A DNA stretch of 64,000 nucleotides from assembly GCF_001189965.1 (NCBI RefSeq), contig NZ_LFLU01000004.1, positions 62,001-126,000 on the forward strand, in the 5' to 3' direction. Shown here piece by piece: positions 1-11,009 of this stretch; position 1 is the stretch's first letter, and the number at the start of each line of letters is the position of its first letter. The DNA comes from Herbaspirillum rhizosphaerae (GTDB taxonomy: Bacteria > Pseudomonadota > Gammaproteobacteria > Burkholderiales > Burkholderiaceae_D). A program made the position numbers and the translations under genes. The notes beneath the pieces were generated by a model that did not search any database, had not been told where the DNA came from, and saw only the letters and a list, made by a program, of their open reading frames with translations.

Positions 1-627
1 GTGCCGGGCACCAACCTGTCTTATGGACGTTTGCTGGCGTCGCTGTGGCCGCTGGCGCGCGATCATCGTCCGATTCGCGAATCGATGATGGTACAGGCAC
101 TGTTGTGGGCCTGTTTCAATGCGTTCTGGGTCAATCTGGCGGCCTTGCTGGCGAACGGTCCGTGGCATCTCGGCAGCGCCTGGGCCGGCGGCTTCGGCAT
201 CATCGGCGCAGCGGGGGCGCTGGCGGCTTCGCTCGGCGGCCGCGCCACCGACAAGCTCGGGCCGCGCAGCGTCATTGGCGCCAGCATCGGCATCGTGACG
301 GCAGCCTTCCTGCTGCTGGCCGGCGCGGAGACCTCGCTGGTGCTGCTGGTAATCGGCGTTATCGTGCTCGACATCGGCGTGCAGTCGGGCCTGGTGTCCA
401 ACCAGACCCGCGCCTTCGCCGTCGATCCGAAGGCGCAAGGCCGCATCAACAGCCTGTACATGACCGCGACCTTCTCCGGCGGCGCGCTCGGCGTGATGAT
501 CAGCGGCTGGCTGATGGCGCGCTACGGCTGGACCGGCATCGTGATCTTCGGCATCGTACTGGGACTTGTTGCTGCGCTGGTGCACTGGAACGGCAACGCG
601 CGCCGGGCAGAGGCAGTCAGCCGCTGA
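1..627 (+). CDS. MFS transporter, C-terminal part (5'-truncated by window edge)
   Basis: C-terminal half of a major facilitator superfamily transporter, an inner-membrane secondary carrier. The reading frame is open to the first base, so the true start and the first six or so membrane segments lie outside the window. The 208 visible residues form about five to six hydrophobic segments. A short GGRATDKLG stretch resembles the cytoplasmic loop between helices 8 and 9, and RINSLYMTATFSGGALG resembles the helix 11 region of Bcr/YnfM-like members. Its last 11 bases overlap the end of the convergent thpR gene. Substrate cannot be inferred. Confidence 0.85.
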   Translation: MPGTNLSYGRLLASLWPLARDHRPIRESMMVQALLWACFNAFWVNLAALLANGPWHLGSAWAGGFGIIGAAGALAASLGGRATDKLGPRSVIGASIGIVTAAFLLLAGAETSLVLLVIGVIVLDIGVQSGLVSNQTRAFAVDPKAQGRINSLYMTATFSGGALGVMISGWLMARYGWTGIVIFGIVLGLVAALVHWNGNARRAEAVSR

Positions 628-1240
628 GCGGCCACACGCGCAACACTTCGTGGCGGGACAGGCCGATATGGCTTTTGACCAGCGCGAAGTGGGCAATCTG
701 AAAGCCGACGGGATCGATGGCAATACGCTCCACCCGGTGGCGCGGATCGTAGCCGAGGGTCATGTGCGGTTCGTAGGAGCGCTGCGGCGCAAAACCATGC
801 TCGGCCAGCGCGCAACCGAGCGCGGTGCGCAGCTCGCGTACGCCATTGAGACCATCGCCGCCGAGCAGCACGAACGGCCCGCTGGGTGCGGAGAATGTCA
901 CGGCGGCATCGAAACGGGCGTCGATCGCGGGAAAACGCACTGCATCGGCTGCGCGGCATGCCGCCTCCACCATTTCCGCCACCTGCGCATCGCTGTCGTG
1001 CCCGACCAGCTCCAAGGTAATGTGAAGCCGCTCCGGTCCGACACGTTTGCCGGTGACGCCATGAGACGCCAGCAATTTTTCGGCAAAGGCATCCAGACGC
1101 GCCGCATCGGCAGCCTCAGGACGCAACGCAAAGAACCAGGTGTGCTGCGGCGGGACCACCGATGGACGCGGGCGGGACGGGCGCGGACGCGCTGCAGCTG
1201 CAGGTGGGGGAACCTCCCCAAACAAATCCTGTTCAGCCAT
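617..1240 (-). CDS. thpR: RNA 2',3'-cyclic phosphodiesterase (LigT/ThpR family)
   Basis: Two-histidine (2H) phosphoesterase of 207 aa that opens 2',3'-cyclic phosphate ends of RNA; the family was first described as a 2'-5' RNA ligase. Both signature tetrapeptides are present: HITL with His at about residue 73 and HMTL with His at about residue 159. The first 30 residues are a Pro/Arg-rich, probably disordered extension that the core enzyme lacks. It starts 11 bp after the stop of the OsmC-YcaO gene on the same strand, so the two are probably co-transcribed, and it ends inside the tail of the convergent MFS gene. Confidence 0.9.
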   Translation of the reverse strand: MAEQDLFGEVPPPAAAARPRPSRPRPSVVPPQHTWFFALRPEAADAARLDAFAEKLLASHGVTGKRVGPERLHITLELVGHDSDAQVAEMVEAACRAADAVRFPAIDARFDAAVTFSAPSGPFVLLGGDGLNGVRELRTALGCALAEHGFAPQRSYEPHMTLGYDPRHRVERIAIDPVGFQIAHFALVKSHIGLSRHEVLRVWPLSG

Positions 1241-1251
1241 GGCTTGCGGTC

Positions 1252-3453
1252 CTAGCGCTTGGTCGCCGCATCGGCGCGCGCCTTGTGCAGTTTCTTGTAG
1301 CTGTCGATCAGGCGATGGTGCCTGTCGAGACCTTCCAGTTTCATGCTGGTTGGCGTCAATCCGAAAAAGCGCACGCTGCCGTCGACCGATCCCATTACCG
1401 CATCCATCCGCGCGTCGCCGAACATCCGGCGGAAGTTGACAACGTAGTCGTCCAGCTCCAGATCGTCGTCGAGCATCACTTCCAGCACCACGTTCAAGGC
1501 CTGGTAAAACAAGCCGCGCTCGACCGTGTTGTCGTTGTATTGCAGGAAGGCGCCCACCAGATCCTGCACTTCTTCGAACTGCTGCAAGGCGAGCTGAATC
1601 AGCAGCTTCAGCTCAAGGACCGTCAGCTGGCCCCAGACCGTGTTTTCGTCGAACTCGATGCCGATCAGGGTGGCGATATCGGAGTACTCATCCAACTCGC
1701 TGTTTTCCAGGCGCTCCAGCAAGGCCTCCAGCGCGGCATCGTCCAGGCGATGCAGGTTCAACACGTCCTCGCGGAACAACAGGGCCTTGTTGGTGTTGTC
1801 CCAGATCAGATCCTCTACCGGATAGACTTCCGAATAGCCGGGCACCAGAATCCGGCAGGCCACGGCGCCCAACTGGTCGTACACCGCCACGTAGGCCTCT
1901 TTGCCCATCTCCTTGAGGATGCCGAACAGGGTGGCGGCTTCCTCGGCATTGGAGTTCTCTCCTTGGCCGGTAAAGTCCCACTCGACAAAGTCGTAATTCG
2001 CCTTCGCGCTGAAAAAGCGCCACGACACGATGCCGCTGGAATCGATGAAGTGCTCAACGAAGTTGTTCGGCTCGGTCACCGCGTTGCTTTCAAAGGTCGG
2101 CTGAGGCAAATCGTTCAGGCCTTCAAAACTGCGTCCCTGCAGCAACTCGGTCAGACTGCGTTCCAGCGCCACCTCTAAGCTCGGGTGCGCGCCGAACGAG
2201 GCAAAGACGCCGCCGGTGCGCGGGTTCATCAAGGTGACGCACATCACCGGGTAAATCCCGCCCAGCGACGCATCCTTGACCAGCACGGGAAAGCCCTGCT
2301 CTTCCAGCCCCTTGATGCCTGCCAGGATGCCGGGATATTTCGCCAGCACTTCCTGCGGCACGTCAGGCAAGGTGATTTCGCCTTCCAGGATTTCGCGCTT
2401 GACCGCCCGTTCGAAAATTTCGGACAGGCATTGCACCTGTGCTTCGGCCAGCGTATTGCCGGCGCTCATGCCGTTGCTGACGAACAGGTTTTCGATCAGA
2501 TTGGACGGGAAATACACCACCTCGCCGTCCGACTGCCGCACGTACGGCAGCGAACAGATACCGCGTTTCACATTGCCGGAGTTGGTGTCGACCAGATGCG
2601 TACCGCGCAACTCGCCATCGGGGTTGTAGATTTCCAGGCAGTAGTCATCCAGGATTTCTTTCGGCAGCGCATCCTTGCGGCCGGGCTTGAACCAGCGCTC
2701 GTTCGGATAATGGACGAATTCCGCCCCGGCGAGGTTTTCGCCCCAGAACGCGCCGGCGTAAAAGTGGTTGTTGCTGATCCGCTCGATGTACTCGCCCAGG
2801 GCCGACGCCAGCGCGCTTTCCTTGGTCGCTCCCTTGCCGTTGGTGAAGCACATCGGCGAGTGTGCATCGCGGATATGCAGGGACCACACGTTCGGGATGA
2901 TATTGCGCCACGAGGCGATTTCAATCTTGATACCCAGGTCCGCCAACATGGCCGACATATTGGCGATGGTCTGCTCCAGCGGCAGATCCTTGCCCAGAAT
3001 GAAGGTGCTAGCTTCGGCGTCCGGCTTCAGGGTCAACAGGGACTGCGCATCGGCATCCAGGTTTTCGACTTCTTCGATGATGAAGTCGGGGCCTTCCTGC
3101 ACCACTTTCTTTACGGTACAGCGCTCGATGGAGCGCAGGATGCCGCGACGATCGCTCTCTTCGATATCCGCCGGCAACTCGACCTGGATCTTGAAGATCT
3201 GCTTGTAACGGTTTTCAGGATCGACAATATTGTTTTGCGACAGGCGGATATTTTCGGTGGAGATGTTGCGGGTGTTGCAATACAACTTCACGAAGTAAGC
3301 CGCGCACAAGGCCGACGACGCCAGAAAATAATCGAAGGGACCGGGCGCCGAGCCGTCGCCCTTGTAGCGGATAGGCTGGTCGGCGATGACAGTGAAGTCG
3401 TCGAACTTGGCTTCGAGACGCAGCTTGTCGAGGAAGTTGACTTTAATTTCCAT
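1252..3453 (-). CDS. OsmC-domain/YcaO-domain fusion protein
   Basis: A 733-aa two-domain protein. Residues about 1-135 form an OsmC/Ohr-like domain with Cys50 and Cys112 at places expected for the redox pair of that family (Cys59 is an extra one). The rest is a YcaO domain, an ATP-dependent amide-backbone cyclodehydratase fold. It shows the acidic nucleotide-binding patterns ALGEYIER (about residue 230) and CLSEIFERA (about residue 345). E. coli YcaO, which lacks an OsmC domain, helps RimO methylthiolate ribosomal protein S12. No peptide substrate, dehydrogenase or E1-like partner is encoded nearby, so a stand-alone housekeeping role is more likely than RiPP synthesis. GGAA precedes the ATG by about 8 nt. 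Confidence 0.88.
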   Translation of the reverse strand: MEIKVNFLDKLRLEAKFDDFTVIADQPIRYKGDGSAPGPFDYFLASSALCAAYFVKLYCNTRNISTENIRLSQNNIVDPENRYKQIFKIQVELPADIEESDRRGILRSIERCTVKKVVQEGPDFIIEEVENLDADAQSLLTLKPDAEASTFILGKDLPLEQTIANMSAMLADLGIKIEIASWRNIIPNVWSLHIRDAHSPMCFTNGKGATKESALASALGEYIERISNNHFYAGAFWGENLAGAEFVHYPNERWFKPGRKDALPKEILDDYCLEIYNPDGELRGTHLVDTNSGNVKRGICSLPYVRQSDGEVVYFPSNLIENLFVSNGMSAGNTLAEAQVQCLSEIFERAVKREILEGEITLPDVPQEVLAKYPGILAGIKGLEEQGFPVLVKDASLGGIYPVMCVTLMNPRTGGVFASFGAHPSLEVALERSLTELLQGRSFEGLNDLPQPTFESNAVTEPNNFVEHFIDSSGIVSWRFFSAKANYDFVEWDFTGQGENSNAEEAATLFGILKEMGKEAYVAVYDQLGAVACRILVPGYSEVYPVEDLIWDNTNKALLFREDVLNLHRLDDAALEALLERLENSELDEYSDIATLIGIEFDENTVWGQLTVLELKLLIQLALQQFEEVQDLVGAFLQYNDNTVERGLFYQALNVVLEVMLDDDLELDDYVVNFRRMFGDARMDAVMGSVDGSVRFFGLTPTSMKLEGLDRHHRLIDSYKKLHKARADAATKR

Positions 3454-3526
3454 GATGGAATTCCAAAAATAATGCTCTAAATGATGTCGCCGCCATTATC
3501 CGCTACCGCGCTGTCGCCCGGCCCAG

Positions 3527-3560
3527 AATACAAAGCCCTGTAAAAACAGGGCTTTGTATT
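3527..3560 (-). terminator. Terminator-like hairpin after guaA
   Basis: Perfect 15-bp inverted repeat with a 4-nt loop between the guaA stop and the OsmC-YcaO start. The stem is very stable, but on the minus strand only a short TATT follows it, so efficiency is uncertain. Confidence 0.6.
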
Positions 3561-3597
3561 TAATCAACCAGCGAACGATCTATCCCGAAAAGAGATA

Positions 3598-5178
<1,581 letters not shown>

Positions 5179-5228
5179 GGCAGTGGAGGTAGGCAAGTTT
5201 GAAATTATTTCAGCGGCAAAAATAAGTC

Positions 5229-5263
5229 AAAAGGCCGCAACTCGAAAAGGAGCGCGGCCTTTT
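5229..5263 (-). terminator. Rho-independent terminator/attenuator between guaB and guaA
   Basis: A 10-bp stem (AAAAGGCCGC / GCGGCCTTTT) with a 15-nt loop. On the minus strand it ends in TTTT and an A/T-rich stretch. It lies after the guaB stop and before guaA, so it may reduce rather than abolish read-through into guaA. Confidence 0.7.
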
Positions 5264-5281
5264 GTCTCATCCTTACTTTGC

Positions 5282-6774
<1,493 letters not shown>

Positions 6775-6883
6775 CAGAAAACTTTTGCACGCGTCGCGGA
6801 GACCTTGATTTTTCCGTCAAATATGCACCCGAGGTGTGGCGCGGCTGCACTTGTTGTCAAAAGTCGCCGCCACGCTCAACGGT

Positions 6884-7192
6884 TCAGCCGCCCTTCTTCT
6901 GCACCCGGCGCCGGCGCGAATCCATGGGGTCCGCAATCAGCGGCCGGTAGATCTCGATGCGATCATGCTCGCGCAGTACGGTATCGAGGGTTTTCAGCTT
7001 GCCGTAGATGCCGACGCGGCAAACGGTCAGGTCGATTGCTGTACACTCCCGCAGCAGACCGCTTTGCATGATGGCTTGCTGCACGGTAGCGCCGGCGTCG
7101 ACACGAACCGGCTTGCGGATCTCCAGATTCGGCGTGGCATAGCAGATCTCGACTTGCAGCTGATCTTCTTGCAATTGCGCCGCTTCAGCCAT
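6884..7192 (-). CDS. ratB: RnfH/RatB-family ubiquitin-like protein
   Basis: Small beta-grasp protein of the RnfH family (about 102 aa from the chosen start), called RatB in E. coli. Its molecular role is not settled. Features seen are LQVEICYATPN near the N-terminus, the GLL segment mid-way, and VGIYGKLKTLDTVLREHDRIEIYRPL near the end, all typical of the family; the tail is basic. I chose the ATG at 7192, which overlaps the ratA stop by 8 bp and implies translational coupling; a start at 7228 would lie inside ratA. The order smpB / ratA-ratB matches E. coli. Confidence 0.85.
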   Translation of the reverse strand: MAEAAQLQEDQLQVEICYATPNLEIRKPVRVDAGATVQQAIMQSGLLRECTAIDLTVCRVGIYGKLKTLDTVLREHDRIEIYRPLIADPMDSRRRRVQKKGG

Positions 7193-7616
7193 ATATCTGT
7201 TCTGCACGTTTGCAAAAAGAATCGACAAAGCTGTTGGCGATCATGCTGAATACCGGCCCGATCACCGATTCCAGAATGCGGCTCGAAAACTCGTACTGCA
7301 TGTCGAACTCGATCTTGCAGGCATCATCGCGCAGCGCCTTGAAATTCCAGCGCGCTTCGAAATGCTTGAACGGTCCTTCCACCAGATGCATCGTCATATT
7401 GCTTGGCGGCACATTGGTGTTTTCGGTGGTGAAGGATTGCTTGAGGCCGTGATAGTTGATCTTGAGCTTGGCCTTGAGCTTGTCGCCTTGACGCTCTTCA
7501 ACGTCGACGCCGCCGCACCAGGGCAGGAATTCAGGGTAATCTTCGACGCGGTCGACCAGCTTGAACATCTGCTCGGCGCTGTAATTGATCAGGACTGTTT
7601 TATGTACGACTGCCAT
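7185..7616 (-). CDS. ratA: RatA/COQ10-type SRPBCC (START-like) protein
   Basis: A 143-aa protein of the polyketide cyclase/START-like fold in the RatA-COQ10 family. Family members bind hydrophobic ligands such as ubiquinone. E. coli RatA was reported to block 70S ribosome association, and the same family is linked to ubiquinone function in mitochondria. The sequence shows the family's opening VLINYSAEQMF, the FLPWC motif near residue 32, and the C-terminal helix ANSFVDSFCKRAE. It is co-transcribed with ratB and divergent from smpB. Which of the two proposed roles applies cannot be read from sequence. Confidence 0.88.
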   Translation of the reverse strand: MAVVHKTVLINYSAEQMFKLVDRVEDYPEFLPWCGGVDVEERQGDKLKAKLKINYHGLKQSFTTENTNVPPSNMTMHLVEGPFKHFEARWNFKALRDDACKIEFDMQYEFSSRILESVIGPVFSMIANSFVDSFCKRAEQIYG

Positions 7617-7631
7617 GAAAGGTGGTCCGTT

Positions 7632-7640
7632 TGATAAAAT
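7632..7640 (+). promoter_or_regulatory. Candidate extended -10 promoter for smpB
   Basis: TGATAAAAT fits an extended -10 (TGnTAtAAT with one mismatch) 45 bp upstream of the smpB ATG. No convincing -35 was seen, as is usual for extended -10 promoters. Confidence 0.35.
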
Positions 7641-7684
7641 CGCAAAGTTGAAATTTTAACCGACACCACGGATTTTCCGATTAG

Positions 7685-8134
7685 ATGAGTATTGTTGATA
7701 ATAAAAAAGCCTTTTTCGATTACTTCGTCGAGGAGCGTTTCGAAGCCGGTATCGTCCTGGAAGGCTGGGAAGTCAAAGCCATCCGCGCCGGCAAGGCGCA
7801 GATCAAGGAAGCCTATGTGACGATCCGCAACGGCGAGATTTTTCTGTTCGGCGCGCATATCAGCGCCCTGACCAGCACCTCCACGCACGTCCATCCGGAA
7901 ACCACGCGCACGCGCAAACTGCTGCTCAACGCCGCGGAAATCGCCAAACTGATCGGAAAAGTGGAACGTTCCGGCTATACGCTGATGCCGCTGAACCTGC
8001 ATTTCAGCAAAGGCCGCATCAAATGCGAAATCGGCCTGGCAAAAGGCAAGAAGCAGCACGACAAACGCGAAACCGAGAAACAACGCGACAGCCAGCGCGA
8101 AATCCAGGCTGCCATGAAGACGCACCGCCGCTGA
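7685..8134 (+). CDS. smpB: SsrA-binding protein SmpB
   Basis: Binds tmRNA and delivers it to stalled ribosomes for trans-translation. At 149 aa it is of usual length, with the OB-fold core ([20 protein letters not shown], residues about 26-45), the GAHIS segment, and the basic C-terminal tail ([14 protein letters not shown] onwards) that folds in the decoding centre. No ssrA gene is visible in the window. It is divergent from ratA and convergent with the TPR gene at 8204. A GC-rich hairpin spans its stop codon but lacks a T-run. Confidence 0.96.
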   Translation: MSIVDNKKAFFDYFVEERFEAGIVLEGWEVKAIRAGKAQIKEAYVTIRNGEIFLFGAHISALTSTSTHVHPETTRTRKLLLNAAEIAKLIGKVERSGYTLMPLNLHFSKGRIKCEIGLAKGKKQHDKRETEKQRDSQREIQAAMKTHRR

Positions 8135-8203
8135 CCGGCGGCGCGTATCCTGTCGTCGATCGCGTCACTCGCAACGGACTGACGCTTTTTTGACCGCTAT
8201 CTT

Positions 8204-9802
8204 TTATCCCCCGGCCGCCAGTCGCAGGCACTCGGCAACTTCCTCCGCCACACCGGACCAATCGCCCCGAATCTTCTGACGGAACACCTTGACCGTCGGA
8301 TACCAGCGCGAGTTGCCGGTTTGCCATCCCCAGCGCCATTCGCTTTCGTAGCGCAACAACAGCCAGGCCGGCTTGCCGAGCGCGCCGGCCAGATGAATGA
8401 CGGCGGTATCGGCGCTGATGACCAGGTCGAGATGACTGATCAGCGCTGCCGTTTCGGCCATATCGCTCATGGCGGCTTCGAAGCGGCGCATGCGTTGCCA
8501 GCTGTCGAGTTCAGCCATATCGCCTTCGGGAACGTCGCGTTGCAGGCTGATCAGATCCACCGGAATATCCGCCAGCGGCCGCAGATAGCGCAAGGGAATA
8601 TCGCGCGTGTGATTCAAGGCGCCGACCTGCCTGCCGGCCCATGCCATGCCGACTTTAAAACGAGCTGAGTGCGGCCTCTGCCCTTCGCCGAGTATCGCGG
8701 CCCAGCGCTGTAGCGATTCTCTCTCGGCGCGCAGATAAGGCGCGCTGGCCGGGATCGTCGCCAGCTTCCAGCTCAGCGCCAGCGGCAGGCTCATCAGCGG
8801 GCAATGAAAATCATGCGGCGCAAGCGCCAGATCGTTCACGACAATCGCGACGTTGGGCAAGGCCTCGAACGATGAGAGCAAGCGATACAGCGCCTCCGGC
8901 ACGCATACCGTTACTTTTGCCGCGCTCTCGGCAATCAGCGGAATGTAGCGCGCGAACTGTATCGTATCTCCCAGGCCCTGCTCGGCCCAGAGCAAGATGC
9001 TGCGCCCTTCCAGCGAAGGTTCGCCCAACCATGCCGGTATGTCCGGAAACATTTCCTGTCCTTGCAGCTGTGGTGTCCGCCAACGCGCTTCATGCCGCTG
9101 CCAGCCGCCGGCAAAGTCGCCTTGTTGCAGCAGGCAATGACTTTGCGCCATCTCCGCCTCCGGGAAATTGGGCTGTAATGTCAGCGCCTGCTCGTAACAC
9201 CAGAGCGCCTGATTCAGGCAATTCATCTTTTGCAGGACGTTGCCGCGGTTGAAAATGGCTGCCGCATTGGCAGCCGAGTGCGCAAGAATGCGGTCGTAGC
9301 ACAGCACCGCTTCTTCGTGGCGATTCAAATGGAGTAAGACGTTGCCGCGCTGATTCAGCGCTTGCTGATGCGATGGCGCAAACGCCAGCACCCGATCAAG
9401 GGACGACAACGCCTCGTCGAAGCGTTCGAGATGCGTCTGCAATGCTGCCTGCCGGCACCACTGATCGGCATCCTGCGGGTACTCTTCCAGCGCCATGGTG
9501 GATTGCTCCAGCGCCAGGAACAAGGCGCGCTGACGCGACTGGCGCGCCTCCAGCAGGGTTGGAAAACGTCTCAGGCAATCGTCGTAGGCGGCGATCGCTT
9601 CGTCATAGCGCTCCTGCGACAGCAGCAGGTCGGCGCGCCGCATCAACGCCGGCACGAAGCCGGGATCCAGCTTGATGGCGAGTTCCAGGGAGGCCATCGC
9701 CTCATCGGATTTTCCCTGCACATCGGCAGTAATGCTCTGCGTCAGCAGATGCATCAACTCTTGCAGATGTGCGGGGTCTTGCAAAAGCTTGTCATGCAGC
9801 AT
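8204..9802 (-). CDS. TPR protein with C-terminal glycosyltransferase 9-like domain
   Basis: A 532-aa protein. The first 260 or so residues are consecutive tetratricopeptide repeats: A-R--L-L-Q-R-DEAI-AYD-type helices near residues 55-85, then repeats ending near 155, 190 and 225. The C-terminal half resembles the GT-B fold of family 9 (heptosyltransferase-like), with ILLWAEQGLGDTIQFARYI near residue 272 and the ADTAVIHLAGALGKPAWLLL nucleotide-sugar site near 470. Proteins of this shape are often annotated as TPR or O-linked GlcNAc transferase-like. Neither acceptor nor donor can be named. No glycan or flagellin genes adjoin it, and both neighbours belong to unrelated groups. Confidence 0.75.
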   Translation of the reverse strand: MLHDKLLQDPAHLQELMHLLTQSITADVQGKSDEAMASLELAIKLDPGFVPALMRRADLLLSQERYDEAIAAYDDCLRRFPTLLEARQSRQRALFLALEQSTMALEEYPQDADQWCRQAALQTHLERFDEALSSLDRVLAFAPSHQQALNQRGNVLLHLNRHEEAVLCYDRILAHSAANAAAIFNRGNVLQKMNCLNQALWCYEQALTLQPNFPEAEMAQSHCLLQQGDFAGGWQRHEARWRTPQLQGQEMFPDIPAWLGEPSLEGRSILLWAEQGLGDTIQFARYIPLIAESAAKVTVCVPEALYRLLSSFEALPNVAIVVNDLALAPHDFHCPLMSLPLALSWKLATIPASAPYLRAERESLQRWAAILGEGQRPHSARFKVGMAWAGRQVGALNHTRDIPLRYLRPLADIPVDLISLQRDVPEGDMAELDSWQRMRRFEAAMSDMAETAALISHLDLVISADTAVIHLAGALGKPAWLLLRYESEWRWGWQTGNSRWYPTVKVFRQKIRGDWSGVAEEVAECLRLAAGG

Positions 9803-9892
9803 GTATCAGATCCATCCCGTCCATGCCGGCGCGCCAGGCTTCAGGCAACTCGCCATCAAATCTTCCATCCGGTTTCCCATCAATCATCCGGC

Positions 9893-10603
9893 TCATGCCG
9901 TCGTATTGATGATGTTGCCACTGGATGGCGTTGCGTGCAATTTAGTCGTGATGCTCTGCAGGAAACTGCTCAATGAAGTGCCGCCTGCATCGCCCAGCGC
10001 GCTCAGCAGATTGGCAAAGCTGCTTTCCAGATCCGTGTTCGTCGACGACGAGCTGCCCGAGGTGCTGGAGTCGCTGGCCGAGGCCGTGTCGGTCGAGGAG
10101 GTGCTGGATTCCGACGCCGACAACGATTGAACCAGCTTGGTCAGGTCCTCTTCCAGACGTCCGCCGCCTGGCGGTGGCGGCGGGCGATTGGCCGCTGCCG
10201 CAGCGGACGAAGCCGTGGCTGCCGCCACTGCCGAAGCTGAAGTGACGCTGTTGTCGTCGGTGCTGCTATCGGTCGTCGAGTTGGAATTGGACGCGCTTTC
10301 CGAATGCAATGCCGTCAGCAGGTTTTGCAGGAAACTGTTCAACGCTGCGTCGACATTTTGCGTCGAGGTCGTATTGTCGGTGGACGATGTCGTCACCGTG
10401 CTGGAAGTCGCCGTATCGGCTTCAAGCGATGCCAGCGCTTGCTTGATGGCATCGATAAAATCGCCGCCGCCTCCGTGATGCCGCGGCGGCGGAGGTGGAA
10501 AATCTGAAAAACTGACCGTCGCACTGGTCTGATCGACGCCGCTGGTTCCGCCCAGGTCGGCCAAGGAAAAAAGATTGCTGCTGGATACGCCGCTGATACT
10601 CAT
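9893..10603 (-). CDS. Ser/Thr-rich protein with internal duplication, unknown function
   Basis: 236 aa, no recognised family, no Cys, and no signal peptide or membrane segment. It is strongly enriched in Ser, Thr, Ala and Asp. Two similar modules are visible. Residues about 36-100 run PPPPP, HHGGGG, a helix (FIDAIKQALASL), a Ser/Thr linker, then SFLQNLLTAL. Residues about 141-203 run PPPPPGGG, a helix (LEEDLTKLVQSL), a longer Ser/Thr linker, then SFANLLSAL. A further SFLQSITTKLH follows. The ATG at 10603 has GAGGGAGA as ribosome-binding site. It is transcribed away from a CpxRA-like system, where E. coli has cpxP, but it bears no resemblance to CpxP. It may be a secreted or surface-associated polypeptide; this is a guess. 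Confidence 0.7.
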   Translation of the reverse strand: MSISGVSSSNLFSLADLGGTSGVDQTSATVSFSDFPPPPPRHHGGGGDFIDAIKQALASLEADTATSSTVTTSSTDNTTSTQNVDAALNSFLQNLLTALHSESASNSNSTTDSSTDDNSVTSASAVAAATASSAAAAANRPPPPPGGGRLEEDLTKLVQSLSASESSTSSTDTASASDSSTSGSSSSTNTDLESSFANLLSALGDAGGTSLSSFLQSITTKLHATPSSGNIINTTA

Positions 10604-10730
10604 GTTGTTCTCCCTCTGACAAGTTGCCCCTTGCATAGACGGACGTCATTCTTTACCGTCATTTGCACCTCGCAGCAAAAACCCGGAAGGTGTTATCTGC
10701 CCGCTTGACAAGTATCGGCGATACGCACAT

Positions 10731-10765
10731 GTAAAGCCCGGTCCGCGAGTGTAAATTGGAGTAAA
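10731..10765 (+). promoter_or_regulatory. Candidate CpxR box with three phased half-sites
   Basis: GTAAA occurs at 10731, 10751 and 10761. The last two form GTAAA-TTGGA-GTAAA, an exact match to the E. coli CpxR consensus (two GTAAA separated by about five bases). The third is exactly two helical turns upstream of the second. The position fits autoregulation of cpxR, control of the divergent Ser/Thr-rich gene, or both. Confidence 0.7.
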
Positions 10766-10889
10766 TTTAGATTGATCGCGGGCACTTTTCCGCAAAGCCG
10801 CAGCGATACAGACGGAGCGCGCCTGTCCTTCATTTCCGACACCCGGGAAACAGTGGTGTTTCCCACGGCAAAATGCCTCCGGATGGCAA

Positions 10890-10904
10890 GTAAAAGTGTG
10901 TAAA
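10890..10904 (+). promoter_or_regulatory. Second candidate CpxR box
   Basis: GTAAA-AGTGT-GTAAA, again with the five-base spacer, 106 bp upstream of the cpxR ATG and in the same orientation as the first box. Two exact copies of a rare spaced repeat in one intergenic region are unlikely to be chance. Confidence 0.7.
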
Positions 10905-11009
10905 GATGCGGACACTAAACGTTACCGCAGTACCGTCTGCGAGGGTTTTGCGCATATGATTGAAAAATCCGAAATGCTGCAGCAACCAGAGAAAGAGAAA
11001 CAAACAACG

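Larger units (their letters stand above)
10604..11009. other. Divergent regulatory region between the Ser/Thr-rich gene and cpxR
   Basis: 406 bases without a convincing gene. It contains the ribosome-binding site of the minus-strand gene at its left end, a group of GTAAA half-sites at 10731-10765 and a second GTAAA-N5-GTAAA box at 10890-10904, and the purine-rich leader of cpxR at its right end. An 89-codon open frame on the minus strand here has no family features and I do not call it. Confidence 0.7.

Noticed and set aside
1252-3453. YcaO gene as part of a RiPP (azole peptide) cluster
   Set aside because: No precursor peptide, dehydrogenase, E1-like protein, protease or transporter is adjacent; the OsmC-YcaO architecture is that of the stand-alone housekeeping type.
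10646-10915. 89-codon frame on the minus strand inside the cpxR upstream region
   Set aside because: No family motif, no good ribosome-binding site, and it covers the GTAAA boxes.
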